Shown here in pieces: positions 53,710 through 62,510 of a DNA stretch of 64,000 nt. This DNA is from Myxococcales bacterium (lineage in GTDB: Bacteria; Myxococcota_A; Polyangia; Polyangiales; Polyangiaceae), in assembly GCA_004193285.1 (NCBI GenBank), contig SECP01000025.1, positions 52,138 through 116,137 on the forward strand, in the 5' to 3' direction. Numbering within the stretch: the first letter of the stretch is position 1; every line of letters begins with the position of its first letter. The notes beneath the pieces are model-generated. The model made no database searches. It saw only the letters and a program-made list of their open reading frames with translations, and was not told where the DNA came from. Made by a program: the position numbers and the translations under genes.

Positions 53710-55683
53710 GTGAGCATGGCTCGAGCCGCGCGACCGCCGCTGCCAGAAATCGCTTCGAGCACGCGCTCCGTGGACCTCCGGGCCGCCGCGCGCGACGCCT
53801 GGCCCCGGCACCTCATCGCCGACGCGCAGGCGACCGGCACCGTGACGCGTTCCGAGCCGGACGTAGTGCTCTGGCCCGAGCGCGCGGAGCAGGTGGAGGA
53901 GCTGGTCGCGTGGGCGCGGCGCGAGGGCACGCCGCTCGTGCCTTACGGCGCGGGCAGCGGCGTGTGCGGCGCCGTGCACACCGCTCCGGGCTCGATGGTG
54001 GTCGACACCAAACGGCTCACGAAGCTGCGCGTCTTGCCCGAGCACGGCGTGGTCGACGTAGAGGCCGGGGTCTTGGGTATCGACTTCGAGGAGGAACTCG
54101 AGCGGCACGGCTACACGGCGGGCCATTTCCCTTCCAGCATTCTTTGCTCCACCGTCGGCGGGTGGCTCGCCGCGCGCGGGGCCGGTCAATGCTCCAGCCG
54201 TTACGGCAAGATCGAGGACATGGTGGAGAGCGCGGACGTCGTGCTCGGTACCGGCGAGCGCGCGCGCTTCAGCCGCCGCTTCGGCGGGCCCAACCTGCTC
54301 GAGCTGCTCATCGGCTCCGAAGGAACGCTCGGCGTGATCACGAGCGCACGGCTCCGGCTGCATCCTGCGCCGCGCGCGCGTGCTTTTCACGCCTTCCGGC
54401 TGCCGAGCTTCGCACTCGGGGCGGAGGCGATGCGGGTCATCATGCAGGCGGGGCTGCGTCCAGCGGTGATGCGCCTGTACGATCCGGTCGACTCCTACTT
54501 GCTCAGCCGCGGCAAGGTGGCGGACGAGCACGGGAAAGAGCGCAAGCGCTCTGGCGTGCCGAGCGGACCCTGGCTCCGCGCCGCCCTCGGCTCGCCCCGC
54601 GCCCTGAACGGGGCGGTGGGCTTCTTCGAGCGCTTCGTCAGCGGGTCCGCGACGCTCATCGTGATCTTCGAGGGAGAGGCGGAGCCGGCGCGCGCGGAGC
54701 TTGCCCGCGCGCAGCGACTGCTGAGCGAGCTCGGCGCGCAAAGCTTGGGAGAGGGCCCGGCGCGCGCGTGGCTGGCGCATCGCTATTCGGTCAGCTACCG
54801 GCAATCCCACGTCTTCCAGCAAGGCGCGTTCAACGACACGCTGGAGGTGGCGGCGCCCTGGTCCCGCTTGCTCGCGGTGTACGACGCGGTGCGCGCCGCC
54901 GCCGGCAAGCACGCGCTCGTGCTCGCCCACCTTTCGCACGCTTACCCGGACGGCTGCAGCATCTACTTCACCCTCGTGGCGACGCGCGCAGGCGACCCCT
55001 TCGCGCGCTACGACTCGCTGCTGGACGCGGCGCTGGGGGCCGCGTTGGCAGAAGGCGCGACGCTCAGCCACCACCACGGCGTCGGTCGCAGCAAAGCCCA
55101 CTGGTTGGATGCAGAGCTGGGCGGCGGTTTGCCGACGCTGCGTCGCCTGCGGCGCGCCTGGGATCCGGACGGCTTGCTCAGCCCGCAGACGCTCGAGCCT
55201 TTGCGCGAAGTCTCCGCGTCGCGAAGGCTCGAGCCCTTGCCCGGCATCGACGCCATCTCCGGCATCGCGACCTACGGCGGGCAGACGCAGCTCACCGAGA
55301 TAGAAGCTGCCGCGAACGCCAAGGGCTGGAGCCTCGGCCTCGTCGGCGCGGTGCCGGCCGTGTCGCTGGACTCCTTCATCGCGGCGGGGCTCCCGGGCAT
55401 GCCGGATCCGTTCGCGGATCCCGTGCGCGGCCACGTCTGCGGCCTCGAAGCCGAAGGCGCGGTGGCTCGGTTTTCGCTCGTCCCCGCGCCCCGCCGCGCG
55501 ACCGGTCCAAACCTCGGCGCGCTGTGCCTGGGAGCAGGTGGCGCCATCGCGCGGGTTCGCACCGCCTCCATCGCGTTGATTCGTCGCGAGCAAGCGCCAA
55601 CCGGCGCCGCTGCCGCCGCGACGACCGCGCTAGCTACCGACGAAGCCGCAGCCTGGCAGCGCTTGGTAGACGCGTTCGCCTGA
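53710..55683 (+). CDS. Alkyl-DHAP-synthase-like FAD-linked oxidase with extra C-terminal domain
   Basis: 657 aa. FAD-binding PCMH domain (about 50-215: PLVPYGAGSGVCGAV, TVGGWLAARGAGQCSSRYGKIEDMV, GSEGTLGVIT) and the ADPS-type C-terminal part with the SHHHGVGRSKAHWL signature near 460. This is the size of a normal alkyldihydroxyacetonephosphate synthase, the ether-lipid enzyme, but about 150 further residues follow. They contain a PCMH-like stretch (QLTEIEAAANAKGWSLG ... GAIARVRTASIAL), perhaps a decayed duplicate. GTG 53710 or ATG 53716 starts. Ether lipids occur in myxobacteria. Confidence 0.85.
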   Translation: MSMARAARPPLPEIASSTRSVDLRAAARDAWPRHLIADAQATGTVTRSEPDVVLWPERAEQVEELVAWARREGTPLVPYGAGSGVCGAVHTAPGSMVVDTKRLTKLRVLPEHGVVDVEAGVLGIDFEEELERHGYTAGHFPSSILCSTVGGWLAARGAGQCSSRYGKIEDMVESADVVLGTGERARFSRRFGGPNLLELLIGSEGTLGVITSARLRLHPAPRARAFHAFRLPSFALGAEAMRVIMQAGLRPAVMRLYDPVDSYLLSRGKVADEHGKERKRSGVPSGPWLRAALGSPRALNGAVGFFERFVSGSATLIVIFEGEAEPARAELARAQRLLSELGAQSLGEGPARAWLAHRYSVSYRQSHVFQQGAFNDTLEVAAPWSRLLAVYDAVRAAAGKHALVLAHLSHAYPDGCSIYFTLVATRAGDPFARYDSLLDAALGAALAEGATLSHHHGVGRSKAHWLDAELGGGLPTLRRLRRAWDPDGLLSPQTLEPLREVSASRRLEPLPGIDAISGIATYGGQTQLTEIEAAANAKGWSLGLVGAVPAVSLDSFIAAGLPGMPDPFADPVRGHVCGLEAEGAVARFSLVPAPRRATGPNLGALCLGAGGAIARVRTASIALIRREQAPTGAAAAATTALATDEAAAWQRLVDAFA

Positions 55684-55784
55684 ACGCGAAGTCGCTCGCT
55701 CGACGGCGTTGGCGCACGGTGGCACAGCGCGGCAGCCGGATCCGAGTAGATTCGCCGGGCACGATTGTTGCGAACCGGTGGCGA

Positions 55785-57047
55785 ATGCGAAGATGGCAGA
55801 ACCGGCGCTGGGGGTGGCTAGCGCTCACGTTGGGCCTGACACCGCCGTGCTTCTTCCTCGAGCACTGGGGAGTCGAGGGCTTGCCGATGGCAGAGGGATG
55901 CAGTGGAGCCGGACCCGGCGCGCCGCCCAGCGTGCGCGTGTGGCTCCCCGCGGGTGACGACCGAGTGGACATCGCGACCGACGGTTTCTTCGTGCTGGAT
56001 GTCCGCACGGTCCCCGATCCCGAACCGCTCGTGAGCACCACCAAAGTGAGCGTGACCCAGCTCGGTGGCGCGGAGGTGGCAGGGAAGCTCTTCACCGTGA
56101 AGGGCAAAGAAGACACCTACCTGGCGTGGCAGGCGGACGCCCCGCTGGAAGTGGGCACGAAGCTGAAAGTCGTCGTGGAAGGCGCGACCGTTCCTGGCGG
56201 CCCCGCCGCGCCGAATGCCATCGAGGTAGAGGTGTCGGGTGAGCCAGCCTCGCTCGGCGCTGGGACCTTCAGCTTTCAGAACTGGCTGGACTACCGCCAC
56301 GGCATTGGCGAGCAAGTGACCTGCACGATTGCGGACGTAGGGTGTTCTGTGAGCAGCGGCACGATACCAACGTTTGCAGCGGAGCAAGCGCTACCTGCGG
56401 TCTTTGGGACTTGGCACCCCGACGGCAATCTCCATGGCTTCACCCTGTGGGAGGTCGATGTCGTTCCCAGCAATCCAGCGTCTGGCGTGCCCGTTCCGTG
56501 GACCGCAATTCTGGTCGAGCCGAGCCAACCGCCTCAGCTTAGCCCGCTCGTATTCGCCGAGGCGGCGGCCCGGCATTGCGTGACCATCAGCGTGAAGGAC
56601 CTTCGCTCCGGCGCGGTGCAGAGCAACGAGCAGTGCGCGGCGCCGGGAGCGCCTCGAGCCGAGGACGGCGTGATGCGAGATTTCCCGCTCCAGGGCTGCG
56701 AAGCGCCGCCCTCCGCCGCGCTCACACCCGCTTGGTGCGAAGCCAGGCACTCCACGCTGCCGATGTGCCAGCAGGCACAACCCACGCCGACCGAGCCGTC
56801 GATGCCCATGACCGGCGAGCCTTCCCAGCCGGGCGAGCCTTCCCAGCCGGGCACGCCCGCCCAACCCGGCGAGCCGCAGCCGACCAGTAACGCCGCAGAG
56901 GGCTCGAGCCGCACCAGCAGCAGCTGTCAGGTGGCTCTCGTCGGCGCCGGAGCCGCTGGCGGCGCGTGCGTCGGCTTCGGTGGGGTCGCGGTGTTACTCA
57001 CGCTGCTCCGCCGGCGACGCGAGCGGCGCGATCTCCTCGAAACGTGA
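55785..57047 (+). CDS. Exported protein with a MYXO-CTERM-like C-terminus
   Basis: 420 aa. Signal peptide (WGWLALTLGLTPPCFFLEHW), two beta-sandwich-like sections, a Pro-rich linker with EPSQPG repeats (about 345-375), and a C-terminal tail: Cys, Gly/Ala helix (VGAGAAGGACVGFGGVAVLLTLL) and RRRRERR. That Cys + helix + Arg cluster is the sorting pattern of MYXO-CTERM proteins, processed by a CPBP-type myxosortase. ATG 55785 chosen because the signal peptide starts there. Probably surface-exposed. Confidence 0.72.
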   Translation: MRRWQNRRWGWLALTLGLTPPCFFLEHWGVEGLPMAEGCSGAGPGAPPSVRVWLPAGDDRVDIATDGFFVLDVRTVPDPEPLVSTTKVSVTQLGGAEVAGKLFTVKGKEDTYLAWQADAPLEVGTKLKVVVEGATVPGGPAAPNAIEVEVSGEPASLGAGTFSFQNWLDYRHGIGEQVTCTIADVGCSVSSGTIPTFAAEQALPAVFGTWHPDGNLHGFTLWEVDVVPSNPASGVPVPWTAILVEPSQPPQLSPLVFAEAAARHCVTISVKDLRSGAVQSNEQCAAPGAPRAEDGVMRDFPLQGCEAPPSAALTPAWCEARHSTLPMCQQAQPTPTEPSMPMTGEPSQPGEPSQPGTPAQPGEPQPTSNAAEGSSRTSSSCQVALVGAGAAGGACVGFGGVAVLLTLLRRRRERRDLLET

Positions 57048-57144
57048 GGGGTCGCAAGCGCCGCATGCAGCAGCCTGAAGCGCAGCCGACGCAACGATCG
57101 GCGCGTTCGCTTCCGCGGCTCGCCTGAGCGCCGCGGCTCCGGCG

Positions 57145-57510
57145 CTAGCGCCCGCGCAAGCGCGACAGAGCGCGCCGGTCTGCCTTGGTGGGGCGCCCCG
57201 CGCCACGCTCGCGCACCGCGAGCAGCTCTTCCTTCGGCGGGGGAGGCGGCGAGTGGTCTTCGTAGAGCAGCTGCGCGAGCGCAGCGGAGAGGCGCTTTTC
57301 GGCCAGCCCCTTCACGAGGAACACCACCGTGCCGCGGGGGGCGAACGCGCGCACCTCGTCCCCCAGCTTGACGACATGGCTCGGCTTGACCTGCACGCCG
57401 TTCACGCGCACGTGGCCGGCCTCACAGGCCGCTTGGGCCAGCGTGCGCGACTTGAAAATGCGCGTTGCGGTCAGCCAGCGATCGATGCGAGTTTGCTCCG
57501 CGATGCCCAT
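57145..57510 (-). CDS. hslR: S4-domain RNA-binding protein (Hsp15-like)
   Basis: 121 aa. S4 domain at about 9-75 (IDRWLTATRIFKSRTLAQAACEAGHVRVNG), the Hsp15 arrangement, followed by a basic tail (RPTKADRRALSRLRGR). Binds RNA, in E. coli it rescues 50S subunits bearing nascent tRNA-peptides. Its first 8 bp overlap those of the divergent gene at 57503. Confidence 0.88.
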   Translation of the reverse strand: MGIAEQTRIDRWLTATRIFKSRTLAQAACEAGHVRVNGVQVKPSHVVKLGDEVRAFAPRGTVVFLVKGLAEKRLSAALAQLLYEDHSPPPPPKEELLAVRERGAGRPTKADRRALSRLRGR

Positions 57511-58174
57511 CGGACGGCTCAAGCTAAGCATCTTTCGCGGCATTTTGCTGCTAGTGCCGCTCGGCCTCTGCGTCTGGTGGCTGTGGACGCGGCAAGAGCC
57601 GGAGGCCTCGGAGTTCGAGCGCGCGCTGGACAGCGCCCTCGCCCCCGTGATCGAAGAGCGCGCGGCGCAGACGAAGCTCGGGGCCTCCACCTCCACCCAG
57701 ACCCGGCTCATGGCGCGCGAGCTCGCCGTATCCAGCGTGCCGTACCTGGGGCCGCGTGACTTGGAGCTCTGGGCGGAGCTTCGAAAGCGCGTCGCGCTCT
57801 CTTCCAAGGCCGCCTGCGCGAAGCTGTGGAAGGGCGCGGACGAGACGTTCATCGGCTCCGCCGTCGCCACCCTGGGCGCGGATACCCTGACCAGCTACAC
57901 GGAGATGCTCGCGCGCGGCTTCGCGCTCCGGCTCGAACGCCGCCCCCTGCCGCCAACGCCGCAGGGCGCGGTGGAGCGCGGTGTCTCGGCGGCGGCGGCG
58001 ACCATGAACGACGCCGATCGCGCCGTCTTCGAGGCTGACGTACGCCGGCCCGACGTGAGCGACGAGCGCGCCTGCGAGCTCCTACTCACGCTGGGCAGCG
58101 CCGTGGAGAAGCTGGACGTCGGCGGTCGCACGGATTTCTACCGCGCGCTTTCGCTCCGGCTCAAACAGCCTTGA
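57503..58174 (+). CDS. Single-pass membrane protein of unknown function
   Basis: 223 aa. N-terminal membrane helix (FRGILLLVPLGLCVWWLW), then a long helical periplasmic region with no recognised family. ATG 57503 overlaps the start of the divergent S4 gene by 8 bp (ATGCCCAT); no other start lies before the helix. Confidence 0.7.
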   Translation: MPIGRLKLSIFRGILLLVPLGLCVWWLWTRQEPEASEFERALDSALAPVIEERAAQTKLGASTSTQTRLMARELAVSSVPYLGPRDLELWAELRKRVALSSKAACAKLWKGADETFIGSAVATLGADTLTSYTEMLARGFALRLERRPLPPTPQGAVERGVSAAAATMNDADRAVFEADVRRPDVSDERACELLLTLGSAVEKLDVGGRTDFYRALSLRLKQP

Positions 58175-58279
58175 GTCAGGCTCTGGTCGCGGCAGAGGTA
58201 CCGGAGGACGACACGGTAGTTTCTGCAAGGTGGGCCGCGTCTGGGCAGCCCTCCCCGATTGCGGCCCAGCAAAACGTTG

Positions 58280-58470
58280 GGAGCGGCGCCCACGTGGGCG
58301 TCCGGTAGCCGCAGCGCATCGCAACCGGCTAGGGTGGTCACCGTGGCGAAGACGTCGGAGCTCACCGTCGGCAAGCTGCCTCGCGCGCTGGCAGTCTTCG
58401 CAAACGTCGAGCGCCGCCTGGCAATGAACGTCCCGACCGAAAGCCCGCGCCGTCGGACGGCTGGCTACTC
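58280..58470 (-). pseudogene. Decayed fragment of the HNH nuclease gene (third copy, middle segment)
   Basis: Only the middle part of the HNH gene is recognisable (CEDCQRARQLADGEL around 58380), closely similar at DNA level to 59523-59680, but with frameshifts and no HNH core. Most of 58175-58280 is unassigned. Third and most decayed copy of the series. Confidence 0.65.
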
Positions 58471-58980
58471 TCAAGACGCTTTCGGAAAGGCGGTTTCGGT
58501 GAGCCCCTCGAGGCACCACCGCCGCAAGTGGTCGAGCGACACGTCCGGCTGCAATTCTTGCCGCGCGCGAGCAAGCACGCGGCGCGCGTCAGCTTCGCCA
58601 AAGCCGAGGCCACGCAGCGCTCGGAAGGCTCCGGTCTGCACGATCGAGGACGCGGCCGATGGCGCGGATTTGTACCGGGTGCCGTTGGCGTGACGGAACA
58701 CGAGACCGCGCTCGTTCTGCATGACCAGCAGCGCCCCTTTCGTGAATCGCTCGATGGTGCGCGCCGCACAAAGAGAGGCGTCGCACGCGCGCGTGAAGGA
58801 TGAGGAGCGGCGCCCACGTGAGCGTCCGATAGCCGCTGCGCATCGCAATCGGCCATGGCGATCACGGCCGCCGAGACGTCGATGACGTCTCGGCCGCCGA
58901 GACGTCGATGAGGTCATTGTCGGCAAGCTGCCTGGCGCGCTGGCAGTCGCGAAGACGTCTAGCGCCAACGGGTAGCTACC
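58471..58980 (-). pseudogene. Decayed partial duplicate of the HNH nuclease gene (second copy)
   Basis: Repeats the 3' end of the intact HNH gene (ERGLVFRHANGTRYKSAPSAASSIVQTGAF ... RWCLEGLTE) at 58471-58750, then jumps to the middle segment (58800-58980), lacking the HNH catalytic core. Several frameshifts. So it is a degraded internal-deletion copy of the gene at 59048. Confidence 0.75.
58865..58911. repeat. 26-bp period direct repeat inside the decayed copy
   Basis: A 21-bp unit, CGGCCGCCGAGACGTCGATG plus A, occurs at 58865-58885 and exactly again at 58891-58911. It appears in the decayed copy only, where the intact gene has a single related segment (GGGGAGACGTCGATGA), so it is a local slippage duplication. 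Confidence 0.8.
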
Positions 58981-59047
58981 TTGGCGCACGCTGCAGCATG
59001 CCCATTGCTCCTGGCGAACAAAGGCCCGCACTCGGAGGTCACCACTT

Positions 59048-60283
59048 TCAAGACGCTTTTTGGCACGCGCCTTCGGTGAGCCCCTCGAGGCACCACCGCA
59101 GTAAATGGTCGAGCGACACGTTGAGCTCCAAATCTTGCAGCGCGCGAGCAAGCACGCGGCGCACGTCGGCTTCGCGAAACCCCAGGCCACGTAGCGCTTG
59201 GAAGGCTCCGGTCTGCACCAGGGAGGACGCGGCCGATGGCGCGAAGCCGTAGGGGGTGCCGTCCGCGTGGCTGAACACAAGCCCGCGCTCGTTCTCCATG
59301 ACCAGCAGCGCCCCTTCGTGGATCGCTCGATGGTGCGCTCCGCACAAGGTGATCAAGTTGCCAGCATCGTGGTCGCCGCCGTCTGCTTTGGCCGTCACGT
59401 GATGAACGTCCACGAAGCGTGCGTGAGTGCAGCCTGGTACACGACAGCAATGTCGATCACGACGCAGCACCGCGCGCCGTACGGCAGGCGGCACTGCTTG
59501 GGTCGCTCGCGCCGGTGAATGTTGAGGAGCGCCCACGTGGGCGTCCGATAGTCGCTGCGCATCGCAATGGGCCATGGCGTGGACAGTCGGGGAGACGTCG
59601 ATGAGCTCACCGTCGGCAAGCTGGCGGGCGCGCTGACAATCTTCGCAAACGTCGAGTGCCACCTGGTAGCTCGCCCGGCCCTCGTCGACCGGACCGCCCA
59701 AAACATGACGTGCGAGCAAAAGCAACAGCGCGTCGTCATCGAGGTGTTCGCCCGCCTCACGCTGCAGCATGGCCATGGCGTCGCGAAAGCTGGCGAGTGT
59801 TTCCCCCGAGACGTCGAAGCGGAGCACATGCCGCTGCTGCGCTCGCTCCACCGGCGAACCCGGCAGAGAGCCAGGACGCCGGCCAGAAACGAGCTTCTCC
59901 ACTTCGCGAACGGTGCGACCGCTCGCGGCTTTCAGCCAAATCTCTTCCGTTTCAGGCGTTGCGACGCGCGTGAGCTCCCGCGCGTGGCTGTACTTGACCG
60001 TTCCCTGCTGCAGCCCTCGAGCGGTCTCCGGCAAGCGTTGAAGGGCCTCCGCCACGCGGAGCTTGTCGTGCGTGACGCGCGGCGCGTAGCCCAGCAAGCG
60101 CTCGACGTATTCCGTGAAGCTGCCGTAGCCGAAGTGCCGATGCACTTCCAACTGGCGCGCGGAGAGGAGCAGAGCGCCTTCCGCGAAGTCGAGCTGTGCG
60201 CGCGTCTTCGCGTGTGCCTCCAGCGCTTGGTGCGCCATCTGCCACGATGCCTTCGCTTCCCCACGGTGCGCCGCGTTCAGCAT
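59048..60283 (-). CDS. HNH endonuclease-domain protein (DUF222-type)
   Basis: 411 aa. Helical N-terminal region of the DUF222-like type (about 20-190), then the HNH core: CCRVPGCTHARFVDVHHV ... GGDHDAGNLITLCGAHHRAIHEG, with paired cysteines, the HH, Asn and final HH. The helical C-terminus ends in LDHLLRWCLEGLTE. Related proteins are abundant in high-GC genomes; role in DNA repair or mobility is unknown. Start ATG 60283. Decayed partial copies of it lie directly downstream. Confidence 0.85.
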   Translation of the reverse strand: MLNAAHRGEAKASWQMAHQALEAHAKTRAQLDFAEGALLLSARQLEVHRHFGYGSFTEYVERLLGYAPRVTHDKLRVAEALQRLPETARGLQQGTVKYSHARELTRVATPETEEIWLKAASGRTVREVEKLVSGRRPGSLPGSPVERAQQRHVLRFDVSGETLASFRDAMAMLQREAGEHLDDDALLLLLARHVLGGPVDEGRASYQVALDVCEDCQRARQLADGELIDVSPTVHAMAHCDAQRLSDAHVGAPQHSPARATQAVPPAVRRAVLRRDRHCCRVPGCTHARFVDVHHVTAKADGGDHDAGNLITLCGAHHRAIHEGALLVMENERGLVFSHADGTPYGFAPSAASSLVQTGAFQALRGLGFREADVRRVLARALQDLELNVSLDHLLRWCLEGLTEGACQKAS

Positions 60284-60477
60284 CGCTCAGGAGTAACACG
60301 ATGATTTTCAAGTCGCGCAGTGCCCCGCAGCAGCGACTCTGACGATCGAAATGACTTTCAAGCGATGCAGCTCGTGAAACCCCGCGACCACGAACGAGGC
60401 GCGCCGCAAACGACAAGAGGAGAGCACAGTCCCGCGCGACACGACGAGCACGCGAAAATCTCGTCAATCAAAATCGT
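60284..60477. other. Non-coding stretch, nothing recognised
   Basis: Upstream of the HNH gene. No signature-bearing frame or hairpin was found; it presumably holds the HNH promoter. The next element, an insertion-sequence remnant, starts around 60478. Confidence 0.5.
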
Positions 60478-60635
60478 CGGTTTAGACCGGGAACATAGGT
60501 GACACGTTTTGCAATGACGTGAAGCCTGTCGGGCATGCCTTGGAAGGAGACTTCACTTACAACGAGCGGGTGAAGTTTGTGGGAGCGATGCTGGAGGCCG
60601 AAGAGAGCTGCGAGCGCTTTGGAATCCGTCAGTAC
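60478..60635 (+). mobile_element. Degenerate IS481-type insertion sequence remnant
   Basis: Starts with a segment (TTTAGACCGGGAACATAGGT) resembling the left end of IS481-type elements, followed by MPWKETS at ATG 60535, then after a frameshift YNERVKFVGAMLEAEES and CERFGI: the N-terminal motif of IS481-family transposases (MPWKE...ERxxFV...CxxFGISRKTGY), with an internal deletion and no catalytic domain. It is a short dead remnant, not a complete element; the right end was not found. Confidence 0.6.
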
Positions 60636-60714
60636 GGCCCGCCCGAACGTAAAGAGGCGCGGGACGGGGCAACCGCTCAGAACCTGCTTGCCAGCACGCG
60701 GGAGCCCGCGCGCC

Positions 60715-60809
60715 CCTCCACTCACACCGTGTTTGCGGGCCAGCGGCTCGAATCGATCGCCAAGCGCTACCAGGTGAGCATCGATGCCCTCTGCGACGTG
60801 AGCTCGTAG
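60715..60809 (+). pseudogene. LysM-domain fragment
   Basis: Residues THTVFAGQRLESIAKRYQVSI in frame with the IS remnant form most of a LysM motif (peptidoglycan-binding), then end in a stop. No signal peptide or complete protein surrounds it, so it looks like the end of a gene broken by the insertion. About 190 bp after it, to 61002, holds nothing recognisable. Confidence 0.42.
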
Positions 60810-61002
60810 CGGCGCGGAAGAAGCACCCCGCGTTGATGGCCGAGGAAGCTGCTGGTCATCGTGAAGCGGCAGCTCCCGCGACTGGAGTTGCCAGCGGTCC
60901 TGAGACGGGAGGGTCTTCGGGAGGACGCTCTGAAGCGCTTCGAGGCAGAGGCGCTCGGCGGCCTCGCTGGGGAAGTGCGCAGTAGCCGCCCGGCAGGCCC
61001 GA

Positions 61003-61431
61003 TCAGGTGACGGGCGTCGGGTCCGCGAGCTCCGCGCCGACCCCGAGCGCGTGATGCAGCCGCGCGAGGGCATTTTCCACGGCGATGCGCTCATCGTGCG
61101 AAAGCTTGGCCTGACCGTTCCTGTGCATCGCGTAGCGCAGCGTCGCGGCCTCGAGCGCGGAGAGCGCGGCGGTGCGCGTGTAGCCCAGATCTTCCACCCG
61201 GTAGCGGAGGTGAACTTGGCCGTCGGCCAGCACGCGCTCGCCCACGATCTCCGCCACCGGCTTGGGAGTGCCGGTGAGCTGCCGCAAGATGCCGCGGATG
61301 CGCGAGGCGCGGCGTCGGACGCGCGCCGCCTCCGGACGTTCGAACAACCAGAAGAAGCGATTACGCGAGAACGTGCGAGGCGCCAGGATCAGGGCCGCGA
61401 GCAGCGCGTCCAGATCCACCTCCGGCTTCAC
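61003..61431 (-). CDS. Small conserved protein next to prfA
   Basis: 142 aa, mostly helical with a mixed middle section (EIVGERVLADGQVHLRYRVEDLGYTRTAALSALEAATLRYAMHRNG). No known family. The ATG overlaps the prfA stop by 4 bp, so it belongs to the prfA operon. Confidence 0.68.
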   Translation of the reverse strand: MKPEVDLDALLAALILAPRTFSRNRFFWLFERPEAARVRRRASRIRGILRQLTGTPKPVAEIVGERVLADGQVHLRYRVEDLGYTRTAALSALEAATLRYAMHRNGQAKLSHDERIAVENALARLHHALGVGAELADPTPVT

Positions 61432-62510
61432 GGGCTGTCACCGTGCGGCTGTTGCGCCTGAAGCAACGCGGCCTGGTGATGCGCGACGACGGCGTCCAGC
61501 ATCTCTTTCAGGTCGCCTTCCATCACTCGGTCGAGCTTGTACAGCGTGAGGCCGATGCGATGGTCCGTCAGGCGGTTCTGCGGAAAGTTGTAGGTGCGGA
61601 TCTTCTCCGAACGGTCCCCGCCGCCGACCATGCCGCGTCGCTCGTCGCGGATCGCATCCGCTTGCTTTTGCTGCTCGATGTCGAGCAGCCGGCTGCGCAG
61701 GACCTTCATCGCTTTGGCGCGGTTCTTCAGCTGGCTACGCTCGTCCTGGCATTTGACGATGATGCCCGTGGGCACGTGGGTGATTTGCACCGCGCTGTTG
61801 GTCGTGTTCACGCCCTGGCCGCCGGGACCGCCGGAGGCCGCGATGTCCACCTTCAGGTCTTTGTCGTCGATGGCCACGTCCACCTCCTCTGCCTCCGGGA
61901 GCACCGCGACGGTGGCGGTGGAGGTATGAATGCGGCCCTGGGCCTCGGTGGCTGGCACGCGCTGCACGCGGTGCACGCCGCCCTCGTACTTGAGGCTGGA
62001 AAACACGCGGTCCCCCGTCACGAGGGCGATCACTTCTTTGATGCCGCCGGCAGCGGCGTCGCTCGTGTTCATGATCTCGACGCGCCAACCGCGCGTCTCC
62101 GCGAAGCGCGTGTACATGCGGAATAGGTCGCCCGCGAACAGGGCGGCTTCCTCGCCGCCGGTGCCGGCGCGAATTTCCAAGATCGTGTTGCGCTCGTCGT
62201 TGGGGTCGCGCGGGAGCAGCAAGATTTGAATCTCGCGCTCGAGCGTCTCCAGCTTTTCCTTGAGCTCGGGGAGCTCCTGCTCGGCGAGGGGGCCGAGCTC
62301 CGGATCGGACAGAGCATCTTCGTCGTCCGCGATCTGCTTGGTCAGGTACGTCCATTTCCCGAACGCCTCCGTGACCGGTAGGAGCTGAGCGCGCTCTCGG
62401 TTCAGCGCGGTGAGAGCTTGGGGCTCCGAGAGCGTCTTCGGGTCGCAGAGCAGCTGCTCCACTTCCCTGAAGCGGCGCGACAGCGACTCGAGCTTTGCGG
62501 CGGGAATCAT
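61428..62510 (-). CDS. prfA: Peptide chain release factor 1
   Basis: 360 aa. Reads UAA/UAG. The anticodon-like PxT motif is PAT at 186-188 and the catalytic GGQ is at 230-232 (GGPGGQGVN). Domain 1 coiled-coil at about 10-110. ATG 62510 is preferred over the longer frame to 62690, which has no similarity. Overlaps both operon neighbours. Confidence 0.97.
   Translation of the reverse strand: MIPAAKLESLSRRFREVEQLLCDPKTLSEPQALTALNRERAQLLPVTEAFGKWTYLTKQIADDEDALSDPELGPLAEQELPELKEKLETLEREIQILLLPRDPNDERNTILEIRAGTGGEEAALFAGDLFRMYTRFAETRGWRVEIMNTSDAAAGGIKEVIALVTGDRVFSSLKYEGGVHRVQRVPATEAQGRIHTSTATVAVLPEAEEVDVAIDDKDLKVDIAASGGPGGQGVNTTNSAVQITHVPTGIIVKCQDERSQLKNRAKAMKVLRSRLLDIEQQKQADAIRDERRGMVGGGDRSEKIRTYNFPQNRLTDHRIGLTLYKLDRVMEGDLKEMLDAVVAHHQAALLQAQQPHGDSP

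Noticed and set aside
60468..61094. 208-codon minus-strand frame opposite the IS remnant
   Set aside because: No recognisable domain and biased composition; overlaps better-supported remnant features and the prfA-operon gene end.
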